Assembly (NCBI GenBank): GCA_017305195.1
Contig: JAFKMU010000035.1
Span: forward strand, 124,001 to 188,000
Reading direction: 5' to 3'
From: Verrucomicrobiota bacterium
GTDB lineage: Bacteria; Verrucomicrobiota; Verrucomicrobiia; Chthoniobacterales; Terrimicrobiaceae
Length of the DNA stretch: 64,000 bases
Part shown: piece after piece, positions 9,049 to 16,780 of the stretch
How positions within the stretch are numbered: position 1 is the stretch's first letter
Layout: each line of letters starts with the position of its first letter
Translations under genes and position numbers: made by a program
The notes under the pieces: generated by a model
The model's database searches: none
What the model was told of the DNA's origin: nothing
What the model saw: the letters and a program-made list of their open reading frames with translations, nothing else

Positions 9049-10020
9049 TTAGGGTTGTGAAAGCTCGGCGCGGGCTTGTTCCAGACGATCGAAGAACCCG
9101 AGATCGATCAGCTCCTTGTGGAGGACGGTGGCCGCGTTTTCGTTGATCGCCCGCAAGGGCAGCCGCATCGGTCCGCAGTCAAAACCGCAGAATCTCATGG
9201 TCGTTCGGATGGCGCTCAGCCCGCCGCAGCGGATCATGATCTCGATGGCGCTCGTGCAAAGGGCCTGCCATTCCTCAGCCTCGGCGGCGCGGCCGAGGGA
9301 ATGGAGCCGCGCGGTCTTGTGATAGAGAGGAGCGGCGAAGTTGTAGGTGCTGCCTACGGCGCTCTTGGCCCCCAGCGACAGACCGGTGAGCAGGAGTTCA
9401 TCGCGACCAAAGAAGATCTCGTAACGGCCCCCGGCCAGACGAAGGCACTCGGAGTAATCATCGAGATCCTCGTGGGTGAACTTGATGCCGGCGAAGGACG
9501 GAATGGCGCGGGCCATCTCGGGGAGAAGGCTGCCGGCCTTTGTCCGGATGCGGCTCATGGATGGCATGTGATAGTAATAAAACGGTGTCGCGGGAGCGGC
9601 CTCGGCTATTGCCTGGCAGCAGTCCACCCAGGCGGCGGGGGAGGAGGGCTCGAAGAAGACGGAGCCGATGGAGGCAATACCGTGCGCTCCGATCGACCGA
9701 GCATGATCCGCCAGCAGCCTGGCCTCTGCGAGGCTGGTATGGCCGACGTGCACGATGACACTGAGGCTCTGTCCGGCGGCAGCCAGCCATGTTTCGGCCA
9801 GTTGCATGCGTTCCTCCCGGGTAAGGGACATTCCCTCGCCCGATGTGCCTCCGATGAAGACTCCGGCCACTCCGGAAGCGGAGAGGCGCGCGGCGTATTC
9901 TCCGAGCGATTCGAAATGTACCGAACCATCCGGCAGGAGCGGCGTGAAGGGAGCCGCGATCAGCCGGGGGCGATCTATGCTTGGGGTCTTGGGGGCTGGA
10001 GGGCAGGAGGTGGCGGTCAT
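9049..10020 (-). CDS. N-acetylneuraminate lyase-like aldolase (DapA/NanA superfamily)
   Basis: The 323-residue class I aldolase has the pyruvate-carboxylate loop GGTSGEG (57-63), the PFYYYHMPSMSR segment with the catalytic Tyr (about 149-150), and the Schiff-base Lys180 in AGIKFTHEDL. The YYYHMPSM text is closer to N-acetylneuraminate lyases (animal and Bacteroidetes type, YYYHIPA/S) than to dihydrodipicolinate synthases. Neu5Ac lyase splits sialic acid into ManNAc and pyruvate; with the AGE epimerase at 28840 and NagA/NagB in this operon the route to fructose-6-phosphate would be nearly complete, lacking only a visible kinase. Other 2-keto-3-deoxy acids remain possible substrates. The ATG at 10020 overlaps the upstream Gfo/Idh stop by four bases and fixes the start. 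Confidence 0.85.
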   Translation of the reverse strand: MTATSCPPAPKTPSIDRPRLIAAPFTPLLPDGSVHFESLGEYAARLSASGVAGVFIGGTSGEGMSLTREERMQLAETWLAAAGQSLSVIVHVGHTSLAEARLLADHARSIGAHGIASIGSVFFEPSSPAAWVDCCQAIAEAAPATPFYYYHMPSMSRIRTKAGSLLPEMARAIPSFAGIKFTHEDLDDYSECLRLAGGRYEIFFGRDELLLTGLSLGAKSAVGSTYNFAAPLYHKTARLHSLGRAAEAEEWQALCTSAIEIMIRCGGLSAIRTTMRFCGFDCGPMRLPLRAINENAATVLHKELIDLGFFDRLEQARAELSQP

Positions 10021-11033
10021 GAACAGGTGAGTTGGATGGCGGGAATGATTGGAAATGGGGATGGCGAGGCGCCGCGAACAAGTTGCTCGATCAGTCGCGA
10101 CATGATCCGGTTGGTCTCGAGTGCCTGCTCCGCCGAGCAGATCGGGCTGGGAAGGCCGTCGCAGAAGTCTTGAAAAGCCTCCCACTGGGCGAGGTAGAGA
10201 GCATCCCGTTCAAATGCGAACGAGAGGTCCTCCATGGCGCCGTCGGTTATTCGGTGGCGGGTAAAGGAGCCACTGTTAAGCTCGAGACGGATGTTGAACC
10301 TGGTGGTGGCTAATTCCAGGCAGTGAATCTCCGGCTTGCCTGTGTAGCTGAGATGCAGCTCGGCCTGAAAAGCTGGATAGGAAAAGAGAGCGCTGAAAAC
10401 CAGGGGATTGGCTGAGTATCCTGAAATCGTTCCCGCTGTGCCTTGGGCGTGCATTTGCGCGGGAGAGGCACCGAGCAGATGATGAAGGAGATCGAGGCCA
10501 TGGCTGTAGTCCATCAGCAGAGCCCCGGGGAGATGCTCCTGGTAGCGGGAACGGGAGTTTTCCAGCGTTACCAGCGAGTCCACCCGATAGCGGACACTGA
10601 GGAGGGCTCCAGCTTCACCGCTTTGCAGCATGGCGCGGAGGCGCACCACGGAGGGATGAAAACGCAGGTGAAAACCGATGGCGAGCGGAGAGCTCGTTTC
10701 CCGTGCACAGGCTGTCATGCGAGAGGCTTCATCGAGACGATGACTCATGGGCTTTTCACAAAGCACCCGACAGCCGTTTTTCAGCGCGAGGCAGGTCATC
10801 TCCGCGTGCGCCTGATGGGGCGTCGCGATGAGGACATAGTCAGGATGGGAGTCAATCGCCGCGGAGTAGTCGCTCCACTGCGGGGCATCCGGGAGAAGGG
10901 TGCGCGCTTCGCGAAGCCCTTCCTCGCGGGAATCACAGACCTCCACTTGCAGGCCGGGAAGGGTGGAGTACAGCCGGGCGTGACGCAGGCCGATCGAGCC
11001 CATGCCGGCAATGATCAAACGCTTGGAGTTCAT
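10017..11033 (-). CDS. Gfo/Idh/MocA family oxidoreductase
   Basis: The 338-residue product opens with a Rossmann motif, LIIAGMGSIGLRHARL, followed by a PDYVLIATPHQAH segment and the family Lys in LCEKPMSHRL. These NAD(P)-dependent enzymes oxidise, reduce or epimerise sugars. Start at 11033 overlaps the stop of the SDR gene by four bases. Placed directly before the NanA-like gene, it is reminiscent of sialic-acid operons that carry a Gfo/Idh enzyme acting on 2,7-anhydro-Neu5Ac (NanX/YjhC type), but no substrate residues could be verified, so this parallel is only contextual. Confidence 0.9.
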   Translation of the reverse strand: MNSKRLIIAGMGSIGLRHARLYSTLPGLQVEVCDSREEGLREARTLLPDAPQWSDYSAAIDSHPDYVLIATPHQAHAEMTCLALKNGCRVLCEKPMSHRLDEASRMTACARETSSPLAIGFHLRFHPSVVRLRAMLQSGEAGALLSVRYRVDSLVTLENSRSRYQEHLPGALLMDYSHGLDLLHHLLGASPAQMHAQGTAGTISGYSANPLVFSALFSYPAFQAELHLSYTGKPEIHCLELATTRFNIRLELNSGSFTRHRITDGAMEDLSFAFERDALYLAQWEAFQDFCDGLPSPICSAEQALETNRIMSRLIEQLVRGASPSPFPIIPAIQLTCS

Positions 11034-11854
11034 CGGAAGGCAAGGAAGCCGCCATCGACCGCGAGTGTCTGGCCGGTAACGTAGCGGGAGGCGTCGGAGG
11101 CGAGGAAAACGATGGCGCCTTTCAGGTCTGCGGAAAAATCGCCCATGCGGCCGAGCATGGTATGGCTGGAGTAGCGACGCACAAACTCGGGCGGATGGGT
11201 GGGTCGCTGAAATCCGCCGGGCAGCAGGGCGTTGACACGGATCTGGTGGCTGCCCACCTGGGCGGCGAGATCGACGGTCAGCCCGATCACTCCGGCCTTG
11301 GCGGCGGTGTAGTCCACGGTGTTGGGCACGAGGTCGGGAGAGTCGGCGTAAACGGAGCGATCCCGGCCGATCAGCGAAGAGATCGAGCTCATGTTGATGA
11401 TGGAGCCGGAGTGCTGCTGCTTCATGAGCGGCAGAGCAGCGCGACAGCAGAGAAAGGTGCTCGTGAGATTCTGCCGGATCGTGCAGTCCCAATGAGCGAG
11501 CGGCTGTTCCTCCGGATGGTGGTAGGCATAGGCGGACTCCGCCAGTGTCGTGCCACGGCCGCTGGCGTTGTTGATGAGGATGTCGAGTCGTCCGTGACGT
11601 TCTGACAGCGACCGGAAGGTGGCGGAGACGGAGTCCTCGCTGGCCACATCGAGGGCGACTCCCTCGACAGCCTGCCCGGTTGCGGCGGAGAGAGTGGCGG
11701 CGGCCTTTTCCGCGCGAGCCTTGTCGCGGGACGTGATGATGACGGTCGCTCCCGCTTCGGAAAGGGCCTCGGCCGAGTAGTAGCCCAGGTGCTCCGTGGC
11801 TCCAGTGATCAGCGCCACACGGCCCCGGAGGGAGAAGAGGTTGGTGACATGCAT
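11030..11854 (-). CDS. SDR family oxidoreductase, first gene of the nan/nag-like operon
   Basis: This short-chain dehydrogenase has TGATEHLGYY as cofactor motif, NNASGRG, the SSISSLIG serine region and a YTAAK catalytic pair, ending VDGGFLAFR. From the ATG at 11854 the protein starts MHVTNLFSL, the usual distance before the Rossmann motif; an in-frame ATG at 11881 would add nine residues and cannot be excluded. Between YTAAK and the serine it has a slightly long insert (RDRSVYADSPDLVPNT). It heads an operon of nine genes whose neighbours overlap or nearly touch, and a palindrome at 11902-11924 sits just upstream. Substrate unknown. Confidence 0.88.
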   Translation of the reverse strand: MHVTNLFSLRGRVALITGATEHLGYYSAEALSEAGATVIITSRDKARAEKAAATLSAATGQAVEGVALDVASEDSVSATFRSLSERHGRLDILINNASGRGTTLAESAYAYHHPEEQPLAHWDCTIRQNLTSTFLCCRAALPLMKQQHSGSIINMSSISSLIGRDRSVYADSPDLVPNTVDYTAAKAGVIGLTVDLAAQVGSHQIRVNALLPGGFQRPTHPPEFVRRYSSHTMLGRMGDFSADLKGAIVFLASDASRYVTGQTLAVDGGFLAFR

Positions 11855-11901
11855 GCTGCCGCCATTTCGGATGAGAAGCATGGCCGGAGCGATCTGAAAG
11901 C

Positions 11902-11924
11902 ACTTGTTAGTAGTGTTTACAAGT
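11902..11924. promoter_or_regulatory. palindromic operator candidate, site 1
   Basis: ACTTGT-N11-ACAAGT lies in the intergenic region between the divergent SDR operon and the DppA-like gene. The inner 17-nt core (11905-11921) reads TGTTAG-N5-TTTACA, the same arrangement as at 20158-20174 and 28743-28759. A plausible binder is the AraR-like GntR/LacI regulator encoded at 18131. Confidence 0.6.
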
Positions 11925-11996
11925 CGTGGGCTGTCGGGTTTTCTTACTTCGGGAATGACATGGTCTCCTTGGAAAACCGGGACCTAAAGTTGCGGG

Positions 11997-12827
11997 ATGA
12001 AGGTTTTTCTCATGACCGACATCGAGGGTGTCGCGGGAGTCTCATCGCACGCCCTGCACTCCTACCCGGAGGGAAAGTATCATGAAGAGGCCAAACGTCG
12101 CCTGACCGGAGAGGTCAACGCCGCCGTGGAGGGATTGCTGGAGGGCGGAGCGTCGGAAGTTCTCGTGGCCGATGGGCATGGGCCGGGAGGGATCTGTTTT
12201 GATCATCTGCACGAGAAAGCCCTCCTCCTGCATGGGCGCCCGATTACGCGAGAGCAGTTGCTGGGGCCGGTGTGGGACTGTGACGTGGTTGCGATCGTAG
12301 GCCAGCATGCGCGGAGCGGCGTGGCGCACGGTAATCAGAACCACACCTTCGACAGCCGGGCCATCGATCGCATGACGCTGAATGGCCGGGAAATCGGCGA
12401 AACCTATTACCTCGCCGCCTGGGCGGGATTGAAGGGTATCCCGGTTGTCTTCCTGAGCGGAGATGCGGCGGCCTGTGAGGAAGCCGAGGCCGACATCCCC
12501 GGGATCGTGACAGCAACCGTCAAATGGGGACAGGGAGCAAACAGCGAGATCTGCCTGTCGGGACGGGCTTCACAGAGCCTCATTCGCAGCAGGATCCGGG
12601 AAGCCATGGAAATCCATCGCCTCAGCCCGGTCGCGCCGGTCGGGATGGAGGGGCCATATGAACTGTGCATCCGCTGGTTTTCCACTCAGGCCGCCGATGA
12701 GGCGGAGTCGGTGTCGGGTTGTGATCGTCTCGATGGCAAGACCACCTGCTATCGGTCTGCCCGCCTCCTGGACGCCCTCAAGCGCCTGCATCGCCCCGAG
12801 ACCCTCGGGGATACTCTCAAAACCTAG
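11997..12827 (+). CDS. M55 family metallopeptidase, DppA-like D-aminopeptidase
   Basis: The 276-residue protein matches DppA-type zinc D-aminopeptidases: MTDIEGVAGV at the N-terminus (metal ligands Asp and Glu), VADGHGPGG, and VGQHARSG with a further His. Such enzymes release D-amino acids from short peptides, typically D-Ala from D-Ala-D-Ala-like substrates, in the cytoplasm. Alanine dehydrogenase follows after 7 bp, so the pair could turn D- or L-alanine from peptides into pyruvate, provided a racemase exists elsewhere. The gene is divergent from the sialic-acid-like operon and shares its palindromic operator. Confidence 0.9.
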   Translation: MKVFLMTDIEGVAGVSSHALHSYPEGKYHEEAKRRLTGEVNAAVEGLLEGGASEVLVADGHGPGGICFDHLHEKALLLHGRPITREQLLGPVWDCDVVAIVGQHARSGVAHGNQNHTFDSRAIDRMTLNGREIGETYYLAAWAGLKGIPVVFLSGDAAACEEAEADIPGIVTATVKWGQGANSEICLSGRASQSLIRSRIREAMEIHRLSPVAPVGMEGPYELCIRWFSTQAADEAESVSGCDRLDGKTTCYRSARLLDALKRLHRPETLGDTLKT

Positions 12828-12834
12828 CAAAATT

Positions 12835-13953
12835 ATGATCATTGGAGTCCCTAAAGAAATCAAGGAACAGGAGCATCGCGTCGGGCTTTTGCCTGCAGGG
12901 GTGCAGAAGCTAAGCCGCAGCGGGCATCAGGTGCTGGTCGAGACCGGCGCGGGTGCGGGCTGCGGATATTCCGACGCGGAGTATGCTGCGGCGGGTGCTG
13001 AGATCGTCGACAGCCATGAGGCGGTCTTTGCGCGCGCCGACCTGGTCGTCAAGGTCAAGGAGCCTCTCCCTGCCGAGTATGGGCTGCTCCGACAGGGGCA
13101 AATCCTTTTCACCTATCTGCATCTCGCTGCCAGTCGCGGACTTACCGAGGCGCTGCGGCGATCAGGTTGCACTGCGGTCGCCTATGAAACGATCGAGGTA
13201 AACCGGCGTCTTCCGCTGCTGGAGCCGATGAGTGAGATCGCGGGACGGATGTCCGTTATCGTTGGCGGTTATTATCTGGCGAAGCACAACGGAGGGAAGG
13301 GTGTCCTGCTGGGCGGAGTCCCCGGGGTGTTGCCGGGCAAGGTGGTGGTCCTGGGCGGTGGAACGTCGGGAATCAATGCCGCCCGGATGGCCGCGGGACT
13401 CGGCGCGGATGTGACGATCCTCGAAGTCGATCTCGAGAGGATGCGGTTCCTCGATATTACGATGCAGACCACGAACACGCTATACTCCACCGAAGCCAAT
13501 CTGCTGGAGCTGCTTCCCGAGACGGACCTGCTGATCGGGGCCGTGCTCGTGCCCGGAGCGCGCGCACCGAAGTTGATCAGCCGGGAGATGCTTTCGCTGA
13601 TGAAGCCAGGCAGCGTGCTGGTGGATATCGCGATCGACCAGGGAGGCTGCGCGGAAACCTCCCGCCCGACGACGCACAACGAGCCCGTCTATGAGGTGGA
13701 GGGGGTGATCCACTATTGCGTGGCTAATATGCCGGGAGCCTATGCCCGGACTGCCGCGCAGGCTTTGAACAATGCCACCTTCCGCTATCTGGAACTGATC
13801 GCGAACAACGGTCTGGAAAATGCCTGCCGGATCAATCCCGCCTTGCATGGCGGGATCAATGTCATGAATGGTCATGTCACCGTGGCGGCGGTTGCCGAGG
13901 CGCATGATATGCCGTTTTCCCTGCCTGCCCTCGGCGAGTTGGTTGCGGCGTAG
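12835..13953 (+). CDS. ald: alanine dehydrogenase
   Basis: NAD-dependent L-alanine dehydrogenase interconverts alanine and pyruvate plus ammonia. The 372 residues match the family length. Visible signatures are the N-terminal MIIGVPKEIKEQEHRVGL with the pyruvate-binding Arg, VKVKEPLP with the catalytic-site Lys, the dinucleotide motif VVVLGGGTSGINAA, and DIAIDQGGCAET. The start at 12835 gives the classical N-terminus; in-frame upstream ATGs lie inside the DppA-like gene and were rejected. It is the second gene of a two-gene operon with the D-aminopeptidase. Confidence 0.95.
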   Translation: MIIGVPKEIKEQEHRVGLLPAGVQKLSRSGHQVLVETGAGAGCGYSDAEYAAAGAEIVDSHEAVFARADLVVKVKEPLPAEYGLLRQGQILFTYLHLAASRGLTEALRRSGCTAVAYETIEVNRRLPLLEPMSEIAGRMSVIVGGYYLAKHNGGKGVLLGGVPGVLPGKVVVLGGGTSGINAARMAAGLGADVTILEVDLERMRFLDITMQTTNTLYSTEANLLELLPETDLLIGAVLVPGARAPKLISREMLSLMKPGSVLVDIAIDQGGCAETSRPTTHNEPVYEVEGVIHYCVANMPGAYARTAAQALNNATFRYLELIANNGLENACRINPALHGGINVMNGHVTVAAVAEAHDMPFSLPALGELVAA

Positions 13954-13968
13954 TTCCTTTTGCCATAA

Positions 13969-14006
13969 GGCGGCGGCGATCCGGGAGAGTCCCGGGCGCC
14001 GCTGCC
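13969..14006. terminator. GC-rich hairpin between convergent genes
   Basis: After ald, the segment contains CCGGGA-GAG-TCCCGG as a perfect inner stem, with further complementarity between GGCGGCG on the left and CGCCGCTGCC on the right. No T run follows. It lies between the convergent ald and esterase genes and could stop transcription from both sides. Confidence 0.45.
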
Positions 14007-14045
14007 GGGCGATGTGATTGGTCGCGCCTGCTTGGCCGGGCTGCT

Positions 14046-14921
14046 CTATGCGCCTGCGGGACTGGCCGGCTGCGGCTGCTGGAGCTTTTCGTTGATGAAC
14101 TTGATGACCTCGGGCCAGGACTCCTTGCAGGCCCGGGTGTGGTTGGCGCCTTTTAGCACGGTCTGCCGGATGTCGGTGTGGCCGACCAGTTTCATCATGG
14201 AGACGAAATACAGATTTTCCTCGGCGCGCATAAGGGTGTCGGTTTCCCAGTCGCCCGTGGCGCAAAGGGTGGGCGGCGTATCCTTGCGGATGTGATAGAG
14301 CGGGGCAAAGCGGTCGATCGTGGGGCGGAAATTACTGGGTTCGATTCCCTGCTCCTTTCGCACGGTCTGGTGGGTGATGACCTGGCCGGATACGAGAATC
14401 AAACCCGCCACCTGGTCGGCGTCGATCTCGTGGCGCGCGAGATAGCTTTTGTCGAGGATGGCCATGGCGGCGAGATAGGCCCCGGCGGAGATGCCCAGGA
14501 CAAAGACCTTTGACGGGTCGCCTCCATAGGATTTTGCATTCTTGATGGTCCACGCGATGGCGGCAGCGGCATCCTCGATATATGCCGGATGCTGCACGAT
14601 CGGGCTGAGGCGATAGCTGGCGGCGACGACGCCCCATCCCTTTTGGGTCAGCTCCTTTGGGATGGACCGGTTGCCGCCGGTCAATCCCCCGCCATGGAAA
14701 TAGACAATGATCGGAAAGTCCCTTGCCTCCGTGGGATGGTAGAAATCCAGCGAGCATCGCTCGCCTCCGGGAGTGTCCTTCAGCTCGGGAGCGTAGAAGA
14801 TCGAGGATTCCATCTTGTAGTTTGGGGCAATGGTGTCGGTGGCAGGGAAGGCTGTGCCGTGGGTCAGCCATGCCGCGGCGATGAGGCAGGCGATCCGATA
14901 ACCGGGAAGAAGAGGTTTCAC
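14046..14921 (-). CDS. secreted alpha/beta hydrolase, carboxylesterase-like
   Basis: The 291-residue protein has an N-terminal signal peptide (CLIAAAWLTHGTAFPA) and an esterase core: VYFHGGGLTGG oxyanion hole, LGISAGAY nucleophile motif with Ser, and a late GANHTRA with the catalytic His. Overall it resembles BD-FAE/HSL-type esterases that deacetylate carbohydrates or xylan side chains. It lies 24 bp downstream of the SGNH hydrolase and is probably co-transcribed with it. An extracytoplasmic deacylation of polysaccharide, complementing the intracellular SGNH enzyme, is a reasonable inference. Confidence 0.85.
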   Translation of the reverse strand: MKPLLPGYRIACLIAAAWLTHGTAFPATDTIAPNYKMESSIFYAPELKDTPGGERCSLDFYHPTEARDFPIIVYFHGGGLTGGNRSIPKELTQKGWGVVAASYRLSPIVQHPAYIEDAAAAIAWTIKNAKSYGGDPSKVFVLGISAGAYLAAMAILDKSYLARHEIDADQVAGLILVSGQVITHQTVRKEQGIEPSNFRPTIDRFAPLYHIRKDTPPTLCATGDWETDTLMRAEENLYFVSMMKLVGHTDIRQTVLKGANHTRACKESWPEVIKFINEKLQQPQPASPAGA

Positions 14922-14945
14922 AAAGCGGGTTAGCGTGGCAGAGGC

Positions 14946-15629
14946 CTAGACAAATTGGAAGAGGCGGCCTATCGGGCTGGTGGGGTTCCAGATTCCGAGC
15001 TGGCGGCACAGGCACTCCAGCATCATGCGGTGGCCATAGGTGTTGGGATGGATGGTATCGCTTTGCGAAAAAAGGACGACTCTCTCGTTGGCCGCCATGC
15101 GCTCGTTCCAAAACGCCTGATGGTCGACGAGGATGGCGCCGTGGGCCGAGGCCTGACGGCGGATGGCTTCGCAGAAAAGCGGCACGTTGAGGCGCTTCTG
15201 AGCCATGGGGCGCTGCGAGAGCGTATCGACGAGAGGCGGCGTGTGGAGGATGAGGGTTTCGCAGCCGGAGGAGCGGATTTCGCGGAGCAGGCCATCCAGC
15301 GCCTGCTCCCACTCGCTGATCTGGTCGGCCGGGACGTGAGCGGCGTCGTTCATCCCGATCGCCAGACTCGCGATCGTGGGCTTGAACCGGAAGATCACAT
15401 GCTCGCGGTGAGTGAGGATGTCGGCGAGGCGCCAGCCGCCGACGCCGGTGTTCACCACCACATCAAAGTGCCGGCGGAGTTCCGTGCGGATTCGCTCCTC
15501 GAACAGCTGCACATAATTGCGGAACTCAAGCAGATGGACGGAGCCGTGGGTGATGCTATCCCCGGCGAAGAGCCAGGTGATGGGCTCGGGAGATTGGAGC
15601 CTGTGGGAGAGTCGGGTTTCCGTTGTCAT
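14946..15629 (-). CDS. SGNH/GDSL hydrolase family esterase
   Basis: The 227-residue protein carries the four SGNH blocks: FAGDSITHGS (nucleophile Ser), GVGGWRLADI (Gly), IGMNDAA (Asn) and DTIHPNTYGH (Asp/His). No signal peptide is visible, so it acts in the cytoplasm, probably on imported acetylated sugars or oligosaccharides. The ATG overlaps the stop of the enolase-superfamily gene by four bases, placing it in the operon that starts with the Gfo/Idh gene at 18018. Confidence 0.88.
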   Translation of the reverse strand: MTTETRLSHRLQSPEPITWLFAGDSITHGSVHLLEFRNYVQLFEERIRTELRRHFDVVVNTGVGGWRLADILTHREHVIFRFKPTIASLAIGMNDAAHVPADQISEWEQALDGLLREIRSSGCETLILHTPPLVDTLSQRPMAQKRLNVPLFCEAIRRQASAHGAILVDHQAFWNERMAANERVVLFSQSDTIHPNTYGHRMMLECLCRQLGIWNPTSPIGRLFQFV

Positions 15630-16780
15630 GGCAGAGTGAAATCCATCTGGTCGACCCGGTAGGACTCCATGCGGCGGCGATCCAGGGTGACGCCGAGCCC
15701 GGGCCCGGTCGGAACGGGAATGGCGCTTTCCACCGGCTTGAGGTCCTCCTCGATCAGATCATCCTCGCGGAGCAGGTGGCCGATGGCGTCACCCGGGAGG
15801 CTGGCGGTCTGCGCTGCAGCAGAGGTGTGAAGCAGAAAGGCGTCGATGATCCCGAGGTCGAGGCCCGTTCCCTGCCAGTGGAGGAGGCGATGCCGGGCGG
15901 CGGTGGCGGCATCGGTGAGAATCTCGCGGGCGGAAAATGGGCTGATATTGACGTAATCGCAGGCGCCATCCTGCGCCACCCGGTGGGGATCAGCCCCGAC
16001 CCCGGCGGCGATGGCATGCAGGATCAAGGGCCTGCCGGTGGCCCGGCGAAACTCCTGCCACTCCGCCGGATGATAGGGGAATGGGTCCTCGTAAGCGATA
16101 TCGGTCTGGTCACGAAGGGAGAAGTCAATATCCAGAGCTTCGCGGAAACGATGAAACTTCCGATTGGGGTCGATCACGATCGGCATGGCAAATCCGGCGG
16201 CGGAGCGGACCGCCCGGACGATGCCCGCGATATCATCCTGCGGGAAAGCCTTCATCTTCAAGCTCCGAAACCCCATCTCCATGGCGATCTCAACCTGCCT
16301 CGCCGCGTCTGCCGGAGTCATGCGGCCGATCCAGAATCCCATGGGTACGCGGTCGCGCCAGGCTCCGCCAAAGATCTGGAAGAGTGGCAAGCGGGCGCGC
16401 CTGGCCATGAGGTCCCAGAGTGCGATCTCAAAACCAAAGAACGGAGTGCGATCGGCGATGTGGTATTCCCAGTCCGGCCCGCGATTCTCGCTGTCGACCG
16501 GAGAGAGGGCGTACCCGTCCCCGCCAGGCGGGATCATGATCTGGGAAAGATTGACTGATCCGAGATCGCGTCCGAGCAAATGGCGGGCGATTCGCTCGAC
16601 GGCCGCCCGCCCGATGCCTCTGGGAGTTTCTCCGAGGCCGGATAGGCCGTCGGAGGTGGTGATCTCAAGAATCCACTTGCTCAGCGTCTTCCAGGAACTG
16701 GTGCCGTATTGCGGGCTGTCGGTCCAGCCGGAGCGGAAGGGCACGTGCACTTCCGTCGCCAGGATGCGGGTGATCTTCAT
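15626..16780 (-). CDS. enolase superfamily (mandelate racemase/MLE subgroup) sugar-acid dehydratase-like
   Basis: The 384-residue protein shows the superfamily layout: N-terminal capping domain (MKITRILATEVHVPF), RSLKMKAF with a KxK-type pair, then metal ligands in VIDPNRK, AYEDPFPYH and further on ACDYVNISPF. Members dehydrate aldonic acids (fuconate, rhamnonate, galactarate and others) or catalyse epimerisations. The start at 16780 overlaps the Gfo/Idh stop by four bases; the longer open frame upstream was rejected. In context it may supply 2-keto-3-deoxy acids to the SDR and FAH-family enzymes of the other operon. Confidence 0.85.
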   Translation of the reverse strand: MKITRILATEVHVPFRSGWTDSPQYGTSSWKTLSKWILEITTSDGLSGLGETPRGIGRAAVERIARHLLGRDLGSVNLSQIMIPPGGDGYALSPVDSENRGPDWEYHIADRTPFFGFEIALWDLMARRARLPLFQIFGGAWRDRVPMGFWIGRMTPADAARQVEIAMEMGFRSLKMKAFPQDDIAGIVRAVRSAAGFAMPIVIDPNRKFHRFREALDIDFSLRDQTDIAYEDPFPYHPAEWQEFRRATGRPLILHAIAAGVGADPHRVAQDGACDYVNISPFSAREILTDAATAARHRLLHWQGTGLDLGIIDAFLLHTSAAAQTASLPGDAIGHLLREDDLIEEDLKPVESAIPVPTGPGLGVTLDRRRMESYRVDQMDFTLP

